The notes under the pieces: model-generated
What the model was told of the DNA's origin: nothing
Databases searched by the model: none
What the model saw: the letters and a program-made list of their open reading frames with translations, nothing else
Program-made: the position numbers and the translations under genes
Source of the DNA: Betaproteobacteria bacterium
GTDB lineage: Bacteria > Pseudomonadota > Gammaproteobacteria > Burkholderiales > Rhodocyclaceae
Assembly: GCA_004295105.1 (NCBI GenBank)
Contig: SHNC01000256.1
Location: 1 to 51,367, forward strand
Reading direction: 5' to 3'
Length of the DNA: 51,367 bases
In this document: piece by piece, positions 19,934 through 30,277 of the stretch
Numbering within the stretch: the stretch's first letter is position 1
Layout of the letters: each line of letters opens with the position of its first letter

Positions 19934-22900
19934 ATGGTGGCGCGCACGATGGCTAAATGGATCGGACGCCTCGACGCGCGTCTTGGCCTCATCGGCAAGA
20001 TCCTGCTCACCCTCGGCGCTTCCGCGCTGCTGACCTTGCTGGTCGCGAGCCTGGCATGGCTGAGCTTTCGTCAGGTCGTCGACACCCAGCGCGAGATCGT
20101 GGAGGACGCCGCGCCCGCCATGGAAGCGGTGCAGGCCATGGCCCGCCTCAATACCCGGACGGTGGCCCTGGTGGCGCAGATCGGGCGGGCGCAATCGGCG
20201 GAGGAACTGGACCGGCTGCTGCGCTCGGGAAAGGAGCAACTGGGGGAACTGCGTGCGCTGCTGCCGCGGCTCGACGCCCGACACGTCGACCCGCGCCTGA
20301 TGTCGATGATGTCATCGACGATGGACCAGATCGAACGCAACCTCGAACAGCAGGCGCACGACGCCAGCCAGTGGCTGCAACTTGGCCAGCAGGAGGCGTC
20401 CGCCTTCGCCGCCCAGCAGCGCGCGGTCGCCGCGCTGATGCGCCTCGCCGAATCGCTCGCCGCCAACGCGTCGACCGCCACCACCGCCACCGTCTCCAGC
20501 CTGTATCCGCTGCTCGAACGCGCCGCCGACCGCCAGGCGGTGCTCGACTCGCTCGACCGCCTGATCGAAGTGGACATCGACCGTGCGGAACGCATGTCCG
20601 AGCTGCAGTCGGTCTGCTTCAGCCTGAAGACGCAGCTCGAGCGGCTGGCGCTGGAGGACGACATCGACGCCGCGCACGGCCTGCGGCCGACCTTCGCCAC
20701 CGACCTCGAGGTGCTGCAGCGCCGCCTGCTGGACATTCGTGACGCGGGCCGCCGTGACGAGGGCCGCGCCCAGCACGCGCTGCTGGCGCAGAGTCTGGCG
20801 CCCGACGGCCTGTTCGACCTGCACGTGCAGCGCCTGGCGCTGGGTACCCGACTGCTGCAGTTGCGCGACGCCGGCGGCAAGCTTGCGCGCGAACTCAATG
20901 ATGCCGGCGACGCGCTGGTCGCCGCCAGCAGCCTTGCCATCCGCGAGGCGGGCGAGTCGGCCAATCGGGCGGTCGATCGCGGCACGCTGGGGTTCTTCGC
21001 CGTGGCGACGCTGCTGTTCTGTTCGCTGATGGGCACCTTGTGGGTGATCTTCCGCTTCGACGTGCTCGACCGCCTCAAGGACCTCGAGGCCGCGGTGCGC
21101 GCGCTCAACGCCGGGCACCTCGACATCGAGATCAGGCACGCCGGCCGCGGCGACCCGCTCGCCCCCCTTGTCCAGGCCCTCGAGCAGTTCACCGAGAACG
21201 CACGCGAACGGCAACGCCTGGAAGATGCGCTGTTGCGTCACCAGCAGGCGCTCGAGCAGCAGGTCGCGACCCGAACCGCCGAGTTGCAGCGGAGCAACGC
21301 CCTTCTCGAACGCGAGGCAGCCGACCACGCGCTGGCGCGGCAGAAGGCCGAGGAAGCCAGCCGCGCCAAGGACGAATTCCTCGGGACGCTGAGTCACGAG
21401 CTGCGCACGCCGTTGAGCGGCGTCAGCGGCATCGTGCAACTGCTGCAGGACACGCCACTCGATGACCGGCAGCGCGAATACCTGCACATGATTTCCTACG
21501 CCAGCGCGACGTTGCTGGAGATCCTGGAGGACATGCTCGGCTTCTCGCGCCTGGAGGCGGGCAAGATGGGCGTGGACAGCGAACCGTTCGTGCTGCACGC
21601 CGCAATCGACGACATGCTGGTGCTGCAGTCGGTTTCCGCAAGAAGGAAGGGCATTGCCCTGGTGCGCGACATCGCCGCGGATGTGCCGCGCTGCGTGGAG
21701 GGCGACCGCCGCAAGCTGAACCAGATCCTGCTCAACACCATCGGCAACGCGATCAAGTTCACCGACGAGGGCGAGGTGACGGTCGTCGTCCGTCGCCTCG
21801 GCGCAGCCGAAGAGGGGACGGCATGTCTGCGTTTCACCATCCGCGACACCGGCATCGGTATCCCCGAATCTCAGCAACAGACGGTGTTCATGCCCTTCGT
21901 GCAGGTCGAGGACACCGCGCGCCGCCGCCACGGCGGCACCGGGCTCGGGCTCGCCATCTGCCGCCGCCTGGTCGAACTGATGCATGGCCGCATCGGCCTC
22001 TCGAGCGTGCCGGGCGAGGGCACCGAAGTGTGGTTCGAGCTCCCGTTCAGGTGCATGCAGGACGCCGTGCGGCCGCAAGCGACGGCAGCGCAGCCCCCCG
22101 CCGCTGCCGCCCCGCAAACGGGCACACCGCTGTCGGTGCTGGTGGTGGAAGACGACGACATCAACCGTCTCGTCTGCATGCGTTACCTCGAAGCGCTCGG
22201 CCACACCGTGCTGGCGACCGCAGACGGCGAGGCCGCGCTGGCGCTGCTGCATCGCCCCGGCTTGCGCGTCGACGCGGTGCTGATGGACCTGAGCCTGCCG
22301 GGCAGGTCCGGCGTGGACGTCGCCCGCGAAGTCCGCAGCATCGACGGTGGACGCTGGCGCACGCTGCCCATCGTGGCCATGTCCGCCCACGCCTCGCCGA
22401 GCGTCGCCGCCGAGCTCGCGGCAGCCGGAATGAGCGCCTTCCTCGGCAAGCCGTTCGACCGCAGCACCCTCGCGCGGGCGCTGGCAACGGCATGTGGGGA
22501 GCCGTCAGGCGCTGCGCCCCCTGCGACGACGGTCGACGCGGCGGCGGCGCCGGCCATGCTCGCGCCGCTTGTGGACGAGGACTATCTTGCCGGCGAGCGC
22601 GACACGCTGGGCGACGGCACCCTGCTCGAGCTGCTCGCGCTGTTTCGCACGGACAGCGTCGACGCGCTGGCGGAGATGGAACGCAACATCGCCACGCAGG
22701 ACTGGCCGGCGCTTGGCAAGCGCGCCCATCGGCTGCGCAGCGCCGCCGGAAATCTGGGTTTCGTGCGCGTGATGGACGAGTCCCGCGAACTGGAACGGCG
22801 GATCGCCGGCGCCACCGAAGACATCGATCCGGAGCCGGTCCGGCGCCTCGTCGATGCGCTTGGCGAGGCCTGCCGGCTCAGCGGCGACACGCTCGCCGCC

Positions 22901-22960
22901 TGGCTCGACCGCCAGCCAGGCGCGGACCGCGCCCAAGCGCCTACGCCCCGCCCGGACTGA
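19934..22960 (+). CDS. torS: Hybrid sensor histidine kinase TorS
   Basis: Inner-membrane hybrid kinase of 1008 residues. Order: N-terminal TM helix, long periplasmic helical sensor (about residues 40-350), second TM, HAMP, coiled coil, HisKA with SHELRTP (H488), HATPase with [12 protein letters not shown], receiver domain with MDLSLPG (D785), and HPt domain with RAHRLRSAAGN (H932). This His-Asp-His phosphorelay is the TorS architecture, ending in transfer to TorR. With TorT it would sense TMAO. The last 20 bp overlap the end of torR on the opposite strand. An ATG five codons further in (19949) is an alternative start. Confidence 0.92.
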   Translation: MVARTMAKWIGRLDARLGLIGKILLTLGASALLTLLVASLAWLSFRQVVDTQREIVEDAAPAMEAVQAMARLNTRTVALVAQIGRAQSAEELDRLLRSGKEQLGELRALLPRLDARHVDPRLMSMMSSTMDQIERNLEQQAHDASQWLQLGQQEASAFAAQQRAVAALMRLAESLAANASTATTATVSSLYPLLERAADRQAVLDSLDRLIEVDIDRAERMSELQSVCFSLKTQLERLALEDDIDAAHGLRPTFATDLEVLQRRLLDIRDAGRRDEGRAQHALLAQSLAPDGLFDLHVQRLALGTRLLQLRDAGGKLARELNDAGDALVAASSLAIREAGESANRAVDRGTLGFFAVATLLFCSLMGTLWVIFRFDVLDRLKDLEAAVRALNAGHLDIEIRHAGRGDPLAPLVQALEQFTENARERQRLEDALLRHQQALEQQVATRTAELQRSNALLEREAADHALARQKAEEASRAKDEFLGTLSHELRTPLSGVSGIVQLLQDTPLDDRQREYLHMISYASATLLEILEDMLGFSRLEAGKMGVDSEPFVLHAAIDDMLVLQSVSARRKGIALVRDIAADVPRCVEGDRRKLNQILLNTIGNAIKFTDEGEVTVVVRRLGAAEEGTACLRFTIRDTGIGIPESQQQTVFMPFVQVEDTARRRHGGTGLGLAICRRLVELMHGRIGLSSVPGEGTEVWFELPFRCMQDAVRPQATAAQPPAAAAPQTGTPLSVLVVEDDDINRLVCMRYLEALGHTVLATADGEAALALLHRPGLRVDAVLMDLSLPGRSGVDVAREVRSIDGGRWRTLPIVAMSAHASPSVAAELAAAGMSAFLGKPFDRSTLARALATACGEPSGAAPPATTVDAAAAPAMLAPLVDEDYLAGERDTLGDGTLLELLALFRTDSVDALAEMERNIATQDWPALGKRAHRLRSAAGNLGFVRVMDESRELERRIAGATEDIDPEPVRRLVDALGEACRLSGDTLAAWLDRQPGADRAQAPTPRPD

Positions 22961-23675
22961 TGTCGCCCGCGAACAGGTAACCCTCGCCGCGCACGGTGAG
23001 GATCAGCTCGGGGTTCTTCGGATCGTCCTCGAGCTTGTCGCGCAGCCGCGAGATCAGCACGTCGATGGTGCGGTCGTTGGGATCCCAGGACCGATGGCTG
23101 ACGCCCTGCATCAGGCGTTCGCGGCTGAGGACCACCCCCGGGTAGCGCAGCAGGATGGACAGCAGGTCGAACTCGCCACGGGTCAGGTTCTCCTTGCGCC
23201 CCTGCGGCCCGGTCAGGCGGCGATGGGCCGTGTCGAGCATCCAGTTGCCGATCTGGCAGTCTGCCCGCTCCTGCCGTGCGGGGCGGTCGCGCACCCCGCG
23301 CAGGACGATCTTCACTCTGGCCAGCAACTCGCGCGAATTGAAGGGCTTGGTGACATAGTCGTCGGCGCCCGATTCGAGCCCGACGATCTTGTCGATGTCG
23401 TCACCGCGGCCGGAGACCAGAATGATGCCCAGGTGGGCATCGTGCGCGCGCAATTCCCGCGCGAGCTCCAGTCCGTCCTTGCCCGGCAGGCCGACGTCGA
23501 GCAGGACGACGTCGACCGCGTCGGAGCGGATCGCCCGCCACATGTCGCTGCCGTTGCTGACGGCAGCCACGGCGTAACCCTCGCCACCGAAGTAGGCCTT
23601 GAGCCTGGTACAGGTCAAGGGGTCATCGTCGACGACGAGCAGGCGGAACGGGCGGTTCTCGGCCAAGGCGGTCAA
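22941..23675 (-). CDS. torR: OmpR-family response regulator TorR
   Basis: Response regulator of about 244 residues: receiver domain with LVVDDDP, LLDVGLPGKDG and KPFNSRELLAR, then an OmpR-type winged helix (LTRGEFDLLSILLRYPG, DVLISRLRDKLEDDP, ILTVRGEGYLF). Expected to be phosphorylated by TorS and to activate torA. No ATG or GTG fits; the first possible start is a TTG at 23675, with a second TTG at 23666, and no clear ribosome site, so the start is uncertain by a few codons. Its 3' end overlaps torS tail-to-tail by 20 bp. Confidence 0.88.
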   Translation of the reverse strand: MTALAENRPFRLLVVDDDPLTCTRLKAYFGGEGYAVAAVSNGSDMWRAIRSDAVDVVLLDVGLPGKDGLELARELRAHDAHLGIILVSGRGDDIDKIVGLESGADDYVTKPFNSRELLARVKIVLRGVRDRPARQERADCQIGNWMLDTAHRRLTGPQGRKENLTRGEFDLLSILLRYPGVVLSRERLMQGVSHRSWDPNDRTIDVLISRLRDKLEDDPKNPELILTVRGEGYLFAGDISPGGA

Positions 23676-23736
23676 GGGTGCGGTGTAATCAGCGGAGGAA
23701 GGACGGAAGCTGAGCGATCAAGGCGAATCGGTCCGA

Positions 23737-23742
23737 ATTATA
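23737..23742 (-). promoter_or_regulatory. Candidate -10 box of torR
   Basis: A perfect TATAAT on the minus strand about 60 bp upstream of torR, in an otherwise GC-rich gap. No good -35 is seen 16-18 bp upstream, so the promoter may need an activator. Confidence 0.5.
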
Positions 23743-23842
23743 TCTTGGCGCCGACCGGCTTCGCTCCTGCACACCGGCGACCGCCTCGCTGGCGTCGGGC
23801 GAGAGCCGACATCAGGCCGCCGCACGGACAGCGGTACGGCTC

Positions 23843-25342
23843 TCATCGACCCTCCAGACTGCGTCGGTACTGGATCGCCTCAGCCACATGCACCATGTTG
23901 GGGCGCTCCGCATCGGCGAGGTCAGCCAGCGTGCGCGCGACCCGCAGCACGCGGTGATAGGCACGCGCCGACAGGTTCAGCCGGCTCATCGCCTGCTTCA
24001 ACAGCGCGGCACCGGACGCATCCGGCGCACAGATCGCCACCACCCGGCCAGGGTCCAGCCGGGCGTTCGGCCCCCCCTGGCGCTCGCGCTGGCGGAGGCG
24101 CGCCTGCGCCACGCGGGCGCGAACCGTCGCCGACGATTCGCCCTCCGGTGCGGAGACGAGATCCTCGTGGGCGAGCGCGGGCACCTCCACCGTGAGATCG
24201 ATGCGGTCCAGCAGCGGACCGGAAAGACGGCTGCGGTAGCGCGCCACCTGGTCCGGCGTGCAGGTGCAGGCGCGCAGCGGGTGGCCCGCAAAACCGCAGG
24301 GACAGGGGTTCATCGCCGCGACCAGTTGGAAGCGCGCCGGAAACTCGGCGCGGCGGCGGGCGCGCGATACGGTGACGATGCCCGACTCGAGCGGCTCGCG
24401 CAGCGACTCGAGCACGCGGCGATCGAACTCGGGCAACTCGTCGAGAAACAGCACGCCGTGGTGCGCCAGCGAGATTTCGCCCGGCCGCGGCAATGCGCCG
24501 CCTCCGACCAGCGCAGCGGCCGACGCGGAGTGGTGCGGCGCACGAAAGGGCCGCCGCGCCCACGCCGACGGCTCGAAGCCCCCGTCGAGCGAGATCACCG
24601 CGGCACTCTCGAGCGCCTCGGCCTCTTCCATGGCCGGCAACAGGCCGGGCAGGCGCTGCGCGAGCATGGATTTGCCGGTGCCGGGCGGCCCGAACATCAG
24701 CAGCGAGTGCCCACCGGCCGCCGCCACTTCGAGTGCGCGCCGCGCCTGCAACTGGCCGCGCACATCGGCCAGGTCCGGCGCCGACACCGCCTCGCCAATG
24801 GGCGACGCCGCACCGAGCCGCGCAAGGGCTTCGTGGCCGTTGAGATGGGCGCAGACCGCGAGCAGGCTGGCCGCGGGCAGAACCTGCGCCTCGCGCGCAA
24901 GCGCCGCCTCGGCACCGTTGTCGGCAGCCAGAATCAGGCCACGACCTGCCCGCGCCGCGGCAAGCGCCACCGCCAGCACGCCGCGTACTGCCCTCAGCCC
25001 GCCGGTCAGCGACAGCTCGGCGCAGAACTCCATGTCGCCGAGGCGTTCGGCGCTGACCTGTCCCGACGCCACCAGGATGCCGATGGCGATCGGCAGATCG
25101 AAGCGCCCGCCTTCCTTCGGCAGATCGGCCGGCGCCAGATTGACGGTGATGCGACGCTGCGGGAACTCGAACTGCGACGTCTGGATGGCCGCGCGCACGC
25201 GGTCGCGCGCCTCGCGCACCTCGGTGTCGGGCAGGCCGACCAGGTTGAAGGCGGGCAGGCCATTGGCGAGATGCACCTCGACCGTGACCTCGGGCGCATC
25301 CAGGCCATCGAGTGCGCGGGTGCGCACCAGCGCAAGAGACAT
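23843..25342 (-). CDS. comM: ComM / YifB-family Mg-chelatase-like AAA+ ATPase
   Basis: 499-residue protein of the YifB/ComM family. N-terminal LonC-like domain (LVRTRALDGLDAPEVTVEVHLANGLPAFNLVGLPD in part), AAA+ core with Walker A GPPGTGKSMLA and Walker B GVLFLDELPEF, a zinc-like Cys cluster (NPCPCGFAGHPLRACTC) and the C-terminal Mg-chelatase region (SARAYHRVLRVARTLADL). In naturally transformable bacteria ComM is a hexameric branch-migration helicase for integrating incoming DNA. It is not obviously part of a competence cluster here. Starts at ATG 25342, ending close to a small gap before torR. Confidence 0.93.
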   Translation of the reverse strand: MSLALVRTRALDGLDAPEVTVEVHLANGLPAFNLVGLPDTEVREARDRVRAAIQTSQFEFPQRRITVNLAPADLPKEGGRFDLPIAIGILVASGQVSAERLGDMEFCAELSLTGGLRAVRGVLAVALAAARAGRGLILAADNGAEAALAREAQVLPAASLLAVCAHLNGHEALARLGAASPIGEAVSAPDLADVRGQLQARRALEVAAAGGHSLLMFGPPGTGKSMLAQRLPGLLPAMEEAEALESAAVISLDGGFEPSAWARRPFRAPHHSASAAALVGGGALPRPGEISLAHHGVLFLDELPEFDRRVLESLREPLESGIVTVSRARRRAEFPARFQLVAAMNPCPCGFAGHPLRACTCTPDQVARYRSRLSGPLLDRIDLTVEVPALAHEDLVSAPEGESSATVRARVAQARLRQRERQGGPNARLDPGRVVAICAPDASGAALLKQAMSRLNLSARAYHRVLRVARTLADLADAERPNMVHVAEAIQYRRSLEGR

Positions 25343-25440
25343 GCGGATCTCCGGAGAGGGCGGACGCCCAGTCTAGCGGAGACACCCGGAAAATGACAAA
25401 AGAATGAAAGCCGCGCACGCGCGCGGCCGCCGGCGAGGTA

Positions 25441-25698
25441 TCAGGCGGACTTGCCGCCCGCCGCGGCGAGCTTCGCCTCGAGCTCGGCGACGCGCGCCTC
25501 GAGCTCGCCCAGCTTCTGCCGCGCCTGCACGAGCACCTCGCGCTGTACGTCGAACTCCTCGCGCGTCACCAGGTCGAGGCGGCTGAACGCGCTGCCCAGC
25601 ATGGCCTTGACGTTCTTCTCGATGTCGCGCGCGGGGCTGTTGGCAGCCAGTTCGGAAAGCCTGGAACCGATTTCGTCGAGAAAGCGGGGAGTGCTCAT
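25441..25698 (-). CDS. ubiK: Ubiquinone biosynthesis accessory factor UbiK (BMFP/YqiC family)
   Basis: 85-residue protein with an amphipathic N-terminal part (PRFLDEIGSRLSELA) and a C-terminal coiled coil (LGELEARVAELEAKLA), the standard UbiK/YqiC layout. In E. coli it helps assemble the aerobic ubiquinone synthesis complex with UbiJ. The phrase RLDLVTREEFDVQ is strongly conserved in the family. It often lies beside comM in betaproteobacteria, as here (98-bp gap, same strand), and is divergent from the nitrogen-regulated operon. Confidence 0.9.
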   Translation of the reverse strand: MSTPRFLDEIGSRLSELAANSPARDIEKNVKAMLGSAFSRLDLVTREEFDVQREVLVQARQKLGELEARVAELEAKLAAAGGKSA

Positions 25699-25813
25699 GG
25701 CGGCCTCTTCACTACCGAATGGGGAACGGGCTGCAGTCTATCACGCAGCCGAAGGGCCGATTTCGCGCCGGCGCGACCCCATGCCCTCCATTTGGTGCCG
25801 GCCGTCCCGTTCT

Positions 25814-25830
25814 CGCACCAAAGCAGTGCA
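25814..25830 (-). promoter_or_regulatory. NtrC-binding-site-like sequence
   Basis: Read on the minus strand TGCACTGCTTTGGTGCG fits the enteric NtrC consensus (TGCACY-A-NNN-TGGTGCA) at nearly all defined positions. Further half sites, TTTGGTGC at 25791 and TTTGCACCA at 25831, flank it. It lies about 130 bp upstream of the predicted sigma-54 start, a usual enhancer distance. Confidence 0.65.
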
Positions 25831-25937
25831 TTTGCACCAGGCCAGGGCGTAATTTCTTCTGCGACGCAACATGAAAAGGCCGCGACGGCCATCCCCGTAC
25901 ACGCCAAAACCGTTCAACCACGGGGATTTCACGCACA

Positions 25938-25953
25938 TGGCACGGAGCGTGCT
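25938..25953 (+). promoter_or_regulatory. Sigma-54 promoter of the torF-glnK-amtB operon
   Basis: TGGCACGGAGCGTGCT matches the -24/-12 consensus (TGGCACG-N4-TTGCA) with GG and GC exactly 12 apart. Transcription would start near 25964, leaving a short leader before the ATG at 25997. Confidence 0.75.
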
Positions 25954-25996
25954 AATCGACAGCCGTCAGCACCCTCACTCTTCCAAGGAGAAAATA

Positions 25997-27108
<1,112 letters not shown>

Positions 27109-27122
27109 GGGAGATTGAAAAA

Positions 27123-28556
27123 ATGAGCAAACTGCTTGCAATCCTGCTACCGGCCATCGGGCTGGGCCTGGCGGGCGGCGCGTGGGCCGAGGACGTCGCC
27201 GCCCCGGCAGCGCAGGCCGTCGCGGCGGCTGCCGCAGTCGCGGCACCGGTCGTCAACAAGGGCGACACCGCCTGGATGCTGGTATGCACCGCGCTCGTCG
27301 GGCTGATGAGCATTCCCGGCCTGGCGCTGTTCTACGGCGGCCTGGTGCGCGCCAAGAACATGCTGTCGGTGCTGATGCAGGTCTTCGTGATCTTCTCGCT
27401 GATGATGGTGCTGTGGTTCATCTACGGCTACTCCGTCGCCTTCACCGAGGGCAACGCCTTCTTCGGCGGCTTCTCCAAGCTGTTCCTGAACGGCGTCACG
27501 GTGGATTCGGTCGCGGCCACATTCAGCAAGGGCGTCGCCATTCCCGAGTACGTCTACATCATCTTCCAGGCCACCTTCGCCGCCATCACCCCGGCGCTGA
27601 TCGTCGGCGCCTTCGCCGAGCGCATGAAGTTCTCGGCGGTGCTGCTGTTCATGGTGATCTGGTTCACCTTCTCCTACCTGCCGATGGCGCACATGGTGTG
27701 GTACTGGGCCGGCCCGGACGCCTACACCGACGCCGCAGCGGGCGAAGCGGCCGCCGCCACCGCGGGCTTCCTGTTCCAGAAAGGCGCGCTCGACTTCGCC
27801 GGCGGCACCGTGGTGCACATCAACGCCGCGGTCGCCGGCCTGGTGGGTGCCTTCATGGTCGGCAAGCGCATCGGTTACGGCCGCGAGTCGATGACGCCGC
27901 ACAGCCTGACGCTGACCATGGTCGGAGCCTCGCTGCTGTGGATCGGCTGGTTCGGCTTCAACGCCGGCTCCAACCTCGAAGCCAACGGCCTCACCGCGCT
28001 CGCCTTCCTCAACACCATGGTCGCCACCGGCGCCGCGACGCTGTCCTGGATCTTCGTCGAAGGCCTGATCAAGGGTAAGCCCTCGCTGCTGGGTGCGGCC
28101 TCCGGTGCGGTGTCGGGCCTGGTCGCCATCACCCCGGCCTGCGGCTGGGTGGGCCCGATCGGCGCGCTCGTCATCGGCCTGCTCGCCGGCGTGATCTGCC
28201 TGTGGGGCGTGAATGGCCTCAAGCGCATGCTGGGCGCCGACGATGCGCTCGACGTGTTCGGCGTGCATGGCGTGGGCGGCATCCTCGGCGCCCTGCTGAC
28301 CGGCGTGTTCGCCAACCCCTCCCTCGGTGGCGTCGGCGTGTATGACTACGTCGCCAACGCGGTCGCGCCGTTCGACACCGTCGCCCAGGTCACCAGCCAG
28401 GCGTGGGGCGTGGTCGTCGCCATCGTGTGGTCGGGCGTCGTGTCCCTCATCGCCTACAAGATCGTCGATGTGCTGATCGGCCTGCGCGTGCCGGAAGACG
28501 AAGAGCGCGAAGGCCTGGACATCACGTCCCACGGCGAAACCGCGTACCACATGTAA
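27123..28556 (+). CDS. amtB: Ammonium transporter AmtB
   Basis: Inner-membrane ammonium channel of 477 residues with a cleavable signal peptide and an Ala-rich linker before the first helix (GDTAWMLVCTALVGLMSIPG). The pore histidines are present in LPMAHMVWYW and FGVHGVGGILGALLTGVF; the phenylalanine gate and GGTVVHINAAVAG segment are conserved. Coupled with glnK upstream. The C-terminal tail (VPEDEEREGLDITSHGE) is the GlnK docking end. Followed by a strong terminator. Confidence 0.96.
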   Translation: MSKLLAILLPAIGLGLAGGAWAEDVAAPAAQAVAAAAAVAAPVVNKGDTAWMLVCTALVGLMSIPGLALFYGGLVRAKNMLSVLMQVFVIFSLMMVLWFIYGYSVAFTEGNAFFGGFSKLFLNGVTVDSVAATFSKGVAIPEYVYIIFQATFAAITPALIVGAFAERMKFSAVLLFMVIWFTFSYLPMAHMVWYWAGPDAYTDAAAGEAAAATAGFLFQKGALDFAGGTVVHINAAVAGLVGAFMVGKRIGYGRESMTPHSLTLTMVGASLLWIGWFGFNAGSNLEANGLTALAFLNTMVATGAATLSWIFVEGLIKGKPSLLGAASGAVSGLVAITPACGWVGPIGALVIGLLAGVICLWGVNGLKRMLGADDALDVFGVHGVGGILGALLTGVFANPSLGGVGVYDYVANAVAPFDTVAQVTSQAWGVVVAIVWSGVVSLIAYKIVDVLIGLRVPEDEEREGLDITSHGETAYHM

Positions 28557-28581
28557 TCAGCCGGAAAGCTGCAATCCACTG

Positions 28582-28609
28582 ACGGGCGCCCTGCGGGGCG
28601 CCCGTTTTT
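28582..28609 (+). terminator. Intrinsic terminator of the glnK-amtB operon
   Basis: Perfect 10-bp stem ACGGGCGCCC / GGGCGCCCGT with a 4-nt loop, ending in a TTTTT run. Confidence 0.92.
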
Positions 28610-28677
28610 CGCTTGTGGCGCGCAGACGCCCGGGGAGCGTCGCCCGCGGGAAGATGTAAACGCGGCCTGCAACAGGC

Positions 28678-28706
28678 TTGCACAACATTGCACAAATTGC
28701 CGCAAC
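28678..28706. repeat. Three tandem TTGC-AA decamers upstream of nhaC
   Basis: TTGCACAACA (28678), TTGCACAAAT (28688) and an imperfect TTGCCGCAAC (28697) follow one another with helical-turn spacing, about 65-95 bp before the nhaC start. They lie between inverted half sites TGTAAA (28655) and TTTACA (28711). The layout resembles binding sites of OmpR-type regulators; no -10 box is obvious. Confidence 0.5.
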
Positions 28707-28771
28707 GGCATTTACACCCGGTTCCTAGTCTCCTCATCGACCGCAAGGTCACGATTACAAAGGAGACAACC

Positions 28772-30277
28772 ATGAGCACCAAAACGACTAGGCGGCCGAC
28801 CCTCGGCCTCGCCCTGCTGCCCATCGTCCTGACGCTGGGCGTGCTGGCAATCCAGCTTTTCTACTTCAAGGACTTCACCCCGCACATCCCGCTCGCCTTC
28901 GGTCTGGCCATCACCACCGCCCTGGGCTGGCTGCAGGGCCACCGCTGGCCGGACATGGAAGCCGGCGCCCTGCGCGTCGTCACCATCGGCCTGCAATCGG
29001 TCGCCATCCTGATGGTGGTCGGCATGATCATCGGTACCTGGATCGCCGCCGGCACCGTGCCCTACATGATCCACGCGGGGCTGCAACTGCTCACCCCGGC
29101 CTGGTTCCTGGCGGCCGGCATGCTGCTGTGCTCGGTCGTGTCCGTCTCGCTCGGCACCTCCTGGGGCACCACCGGCACGGTCGGGCTCGCGCTGATGGGC
29201 ATCGGCGCCGGCTTCGACATTCCCATGTACTGGACCGCGGGCGCGGTCGTCTCCGGCGCCTTCTTCGGCGACAAGGTCTCGCCGCTGTCCGACACCACCA
29301 ACCTCGCCCCGGCGGTGACCGGCACGAACCTGTTCGACCACATCCGCAACATGATGCCGACGACGATCCCGGCGATGCTGATTGCCCTCGTCGCCTACCT
29401 GATCGCCGGCTACAGCCTGATCGACGGCCGCCCGGTGGACTTCGCCAAGATCACCACCATCAGCCAGGGCATCGAGCAGCACTTCACCCTGTCATGGGTC
29501 GTGCTGCTGCCGGCCGTGCTGGTCCTGGTGCTGGCGATCAACAAGATGCCTGCCATTCCGTCGCTGTTCGCTGGCGCCGTGGCCGGTGGCGTGGTGGCCA
29601 TCGTCGTCCAGGGCGCCGACCTGCACGAGGTCTTCGCCAGCATGCAGGCCGGCTTCAAGCTCGACTCCGGCATCAAGGACATCGACAGCCTGCTGAACCG
29701 CGGCGGCATCCAATCCATGACCTGGGTCATCACGCTGGTCATGATCGCGCTCGGTTTCGGCGGAGCGCTCGAACACACCCGCTGCCTCGAAGTGATCGTC
29801 GAAGCCCTGCTCCGGCGCACGCGCCGCTTCGGGTCGATGCAGGCGGCCGCCACCGGCACGGCGATCGCCACCAACCTGGTGGCGGGCGACCCCTACCTTT
29901 CGATCGCGTTGCCCGGCCGCATGTTTTCGCCGGCATACCGTGGCAGGGGATATTCGACGCTGAACCTGTCGCGCGCCCTCGAGGAAGGCGGAACCCTGGT
30001 GTCGCCGCTGGTACCCTGGAACGCGGGGGGCGCCATCGTCATCACCGCGCTGGGCTTGGGCGTCGCCGATGGCCACTTCGAAAACCTGCTCTACATCCCG
30101 CTTTCGTTCGCCTGCTGGATATCGCCGGTGATCGGTATCGCCTATGCCTACCTCGGCTGGTTCTCTCCCAAGGCGAGCGCTGCTGAACGGCAGCGCTGGC
30201 ACGACATGGGCGAAGCCATCCAGGTCATCGAAGGACCCGCCGGCGCAAGGCTGCGACCCGCTTTCGCGGCTAGTTGA
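28772..30277 (+). CDS. nhaC: Na+/H+ antiporter NhaC family
   Basis: Inner-membrane antiporter of 501 residues with about a dozen hydrophobic segments. Family phrases include [39 protein letters not shown] and [20 protein letters not shown]. The ATG has AAGGAGAC upstream. It would exchange sodium for protons in pH or salt homeostasis, although some NhaC-like proteins exchange organic acids. The last 8 bp overlap the end of a sensor kinase on the other strand. Tandem decamers upstream may bind the response regulator encoded at 33417-34142 (inference). Confidence 0.88.
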   Translation: MSTKTTRRPTLGLALLPIVLTLGVLAIQLFYFKDFTPHIPLAFGLAITTALGWLQGHRWPDMEAGALRVVTIGLQSVAILMVVGMIIGTWIAAGTVPYMIHAGLQLLTPAWFLAAGMLLCSVVSVSLGTSWGTTGTVGLALMGIGAGFDIPMYWTAGAVVSGAFFGDKVSPLSDTTNLAPAVTGTNLFDHIRNMMPTTIPAMLIALVAYLIAGYSLIDGRPVDFAKITTISQGIEQHFTLSWVVLLPAVLVLVLAINKMPAIPSLFAGAVAGGVVAIVVQGADLHEVFASMQAGFKLDSGIKDIDSLLNRGGIQSMTWVITLVMIALGFGGALEHTRCLEVIVEALLRRTRRFGSMQAAATGTAIATNLVAGDPYLSIALPGRMFSPAYRGRGYSTLNLSRALEEGGTLVSPLVPWNAGGAIVITALGLGVADGHFENLLYIPLSFACWISPVIGIAYAYLGWFSPKASAAERQRWHDMGEAIQVIEGPAGARLRPAFAAS

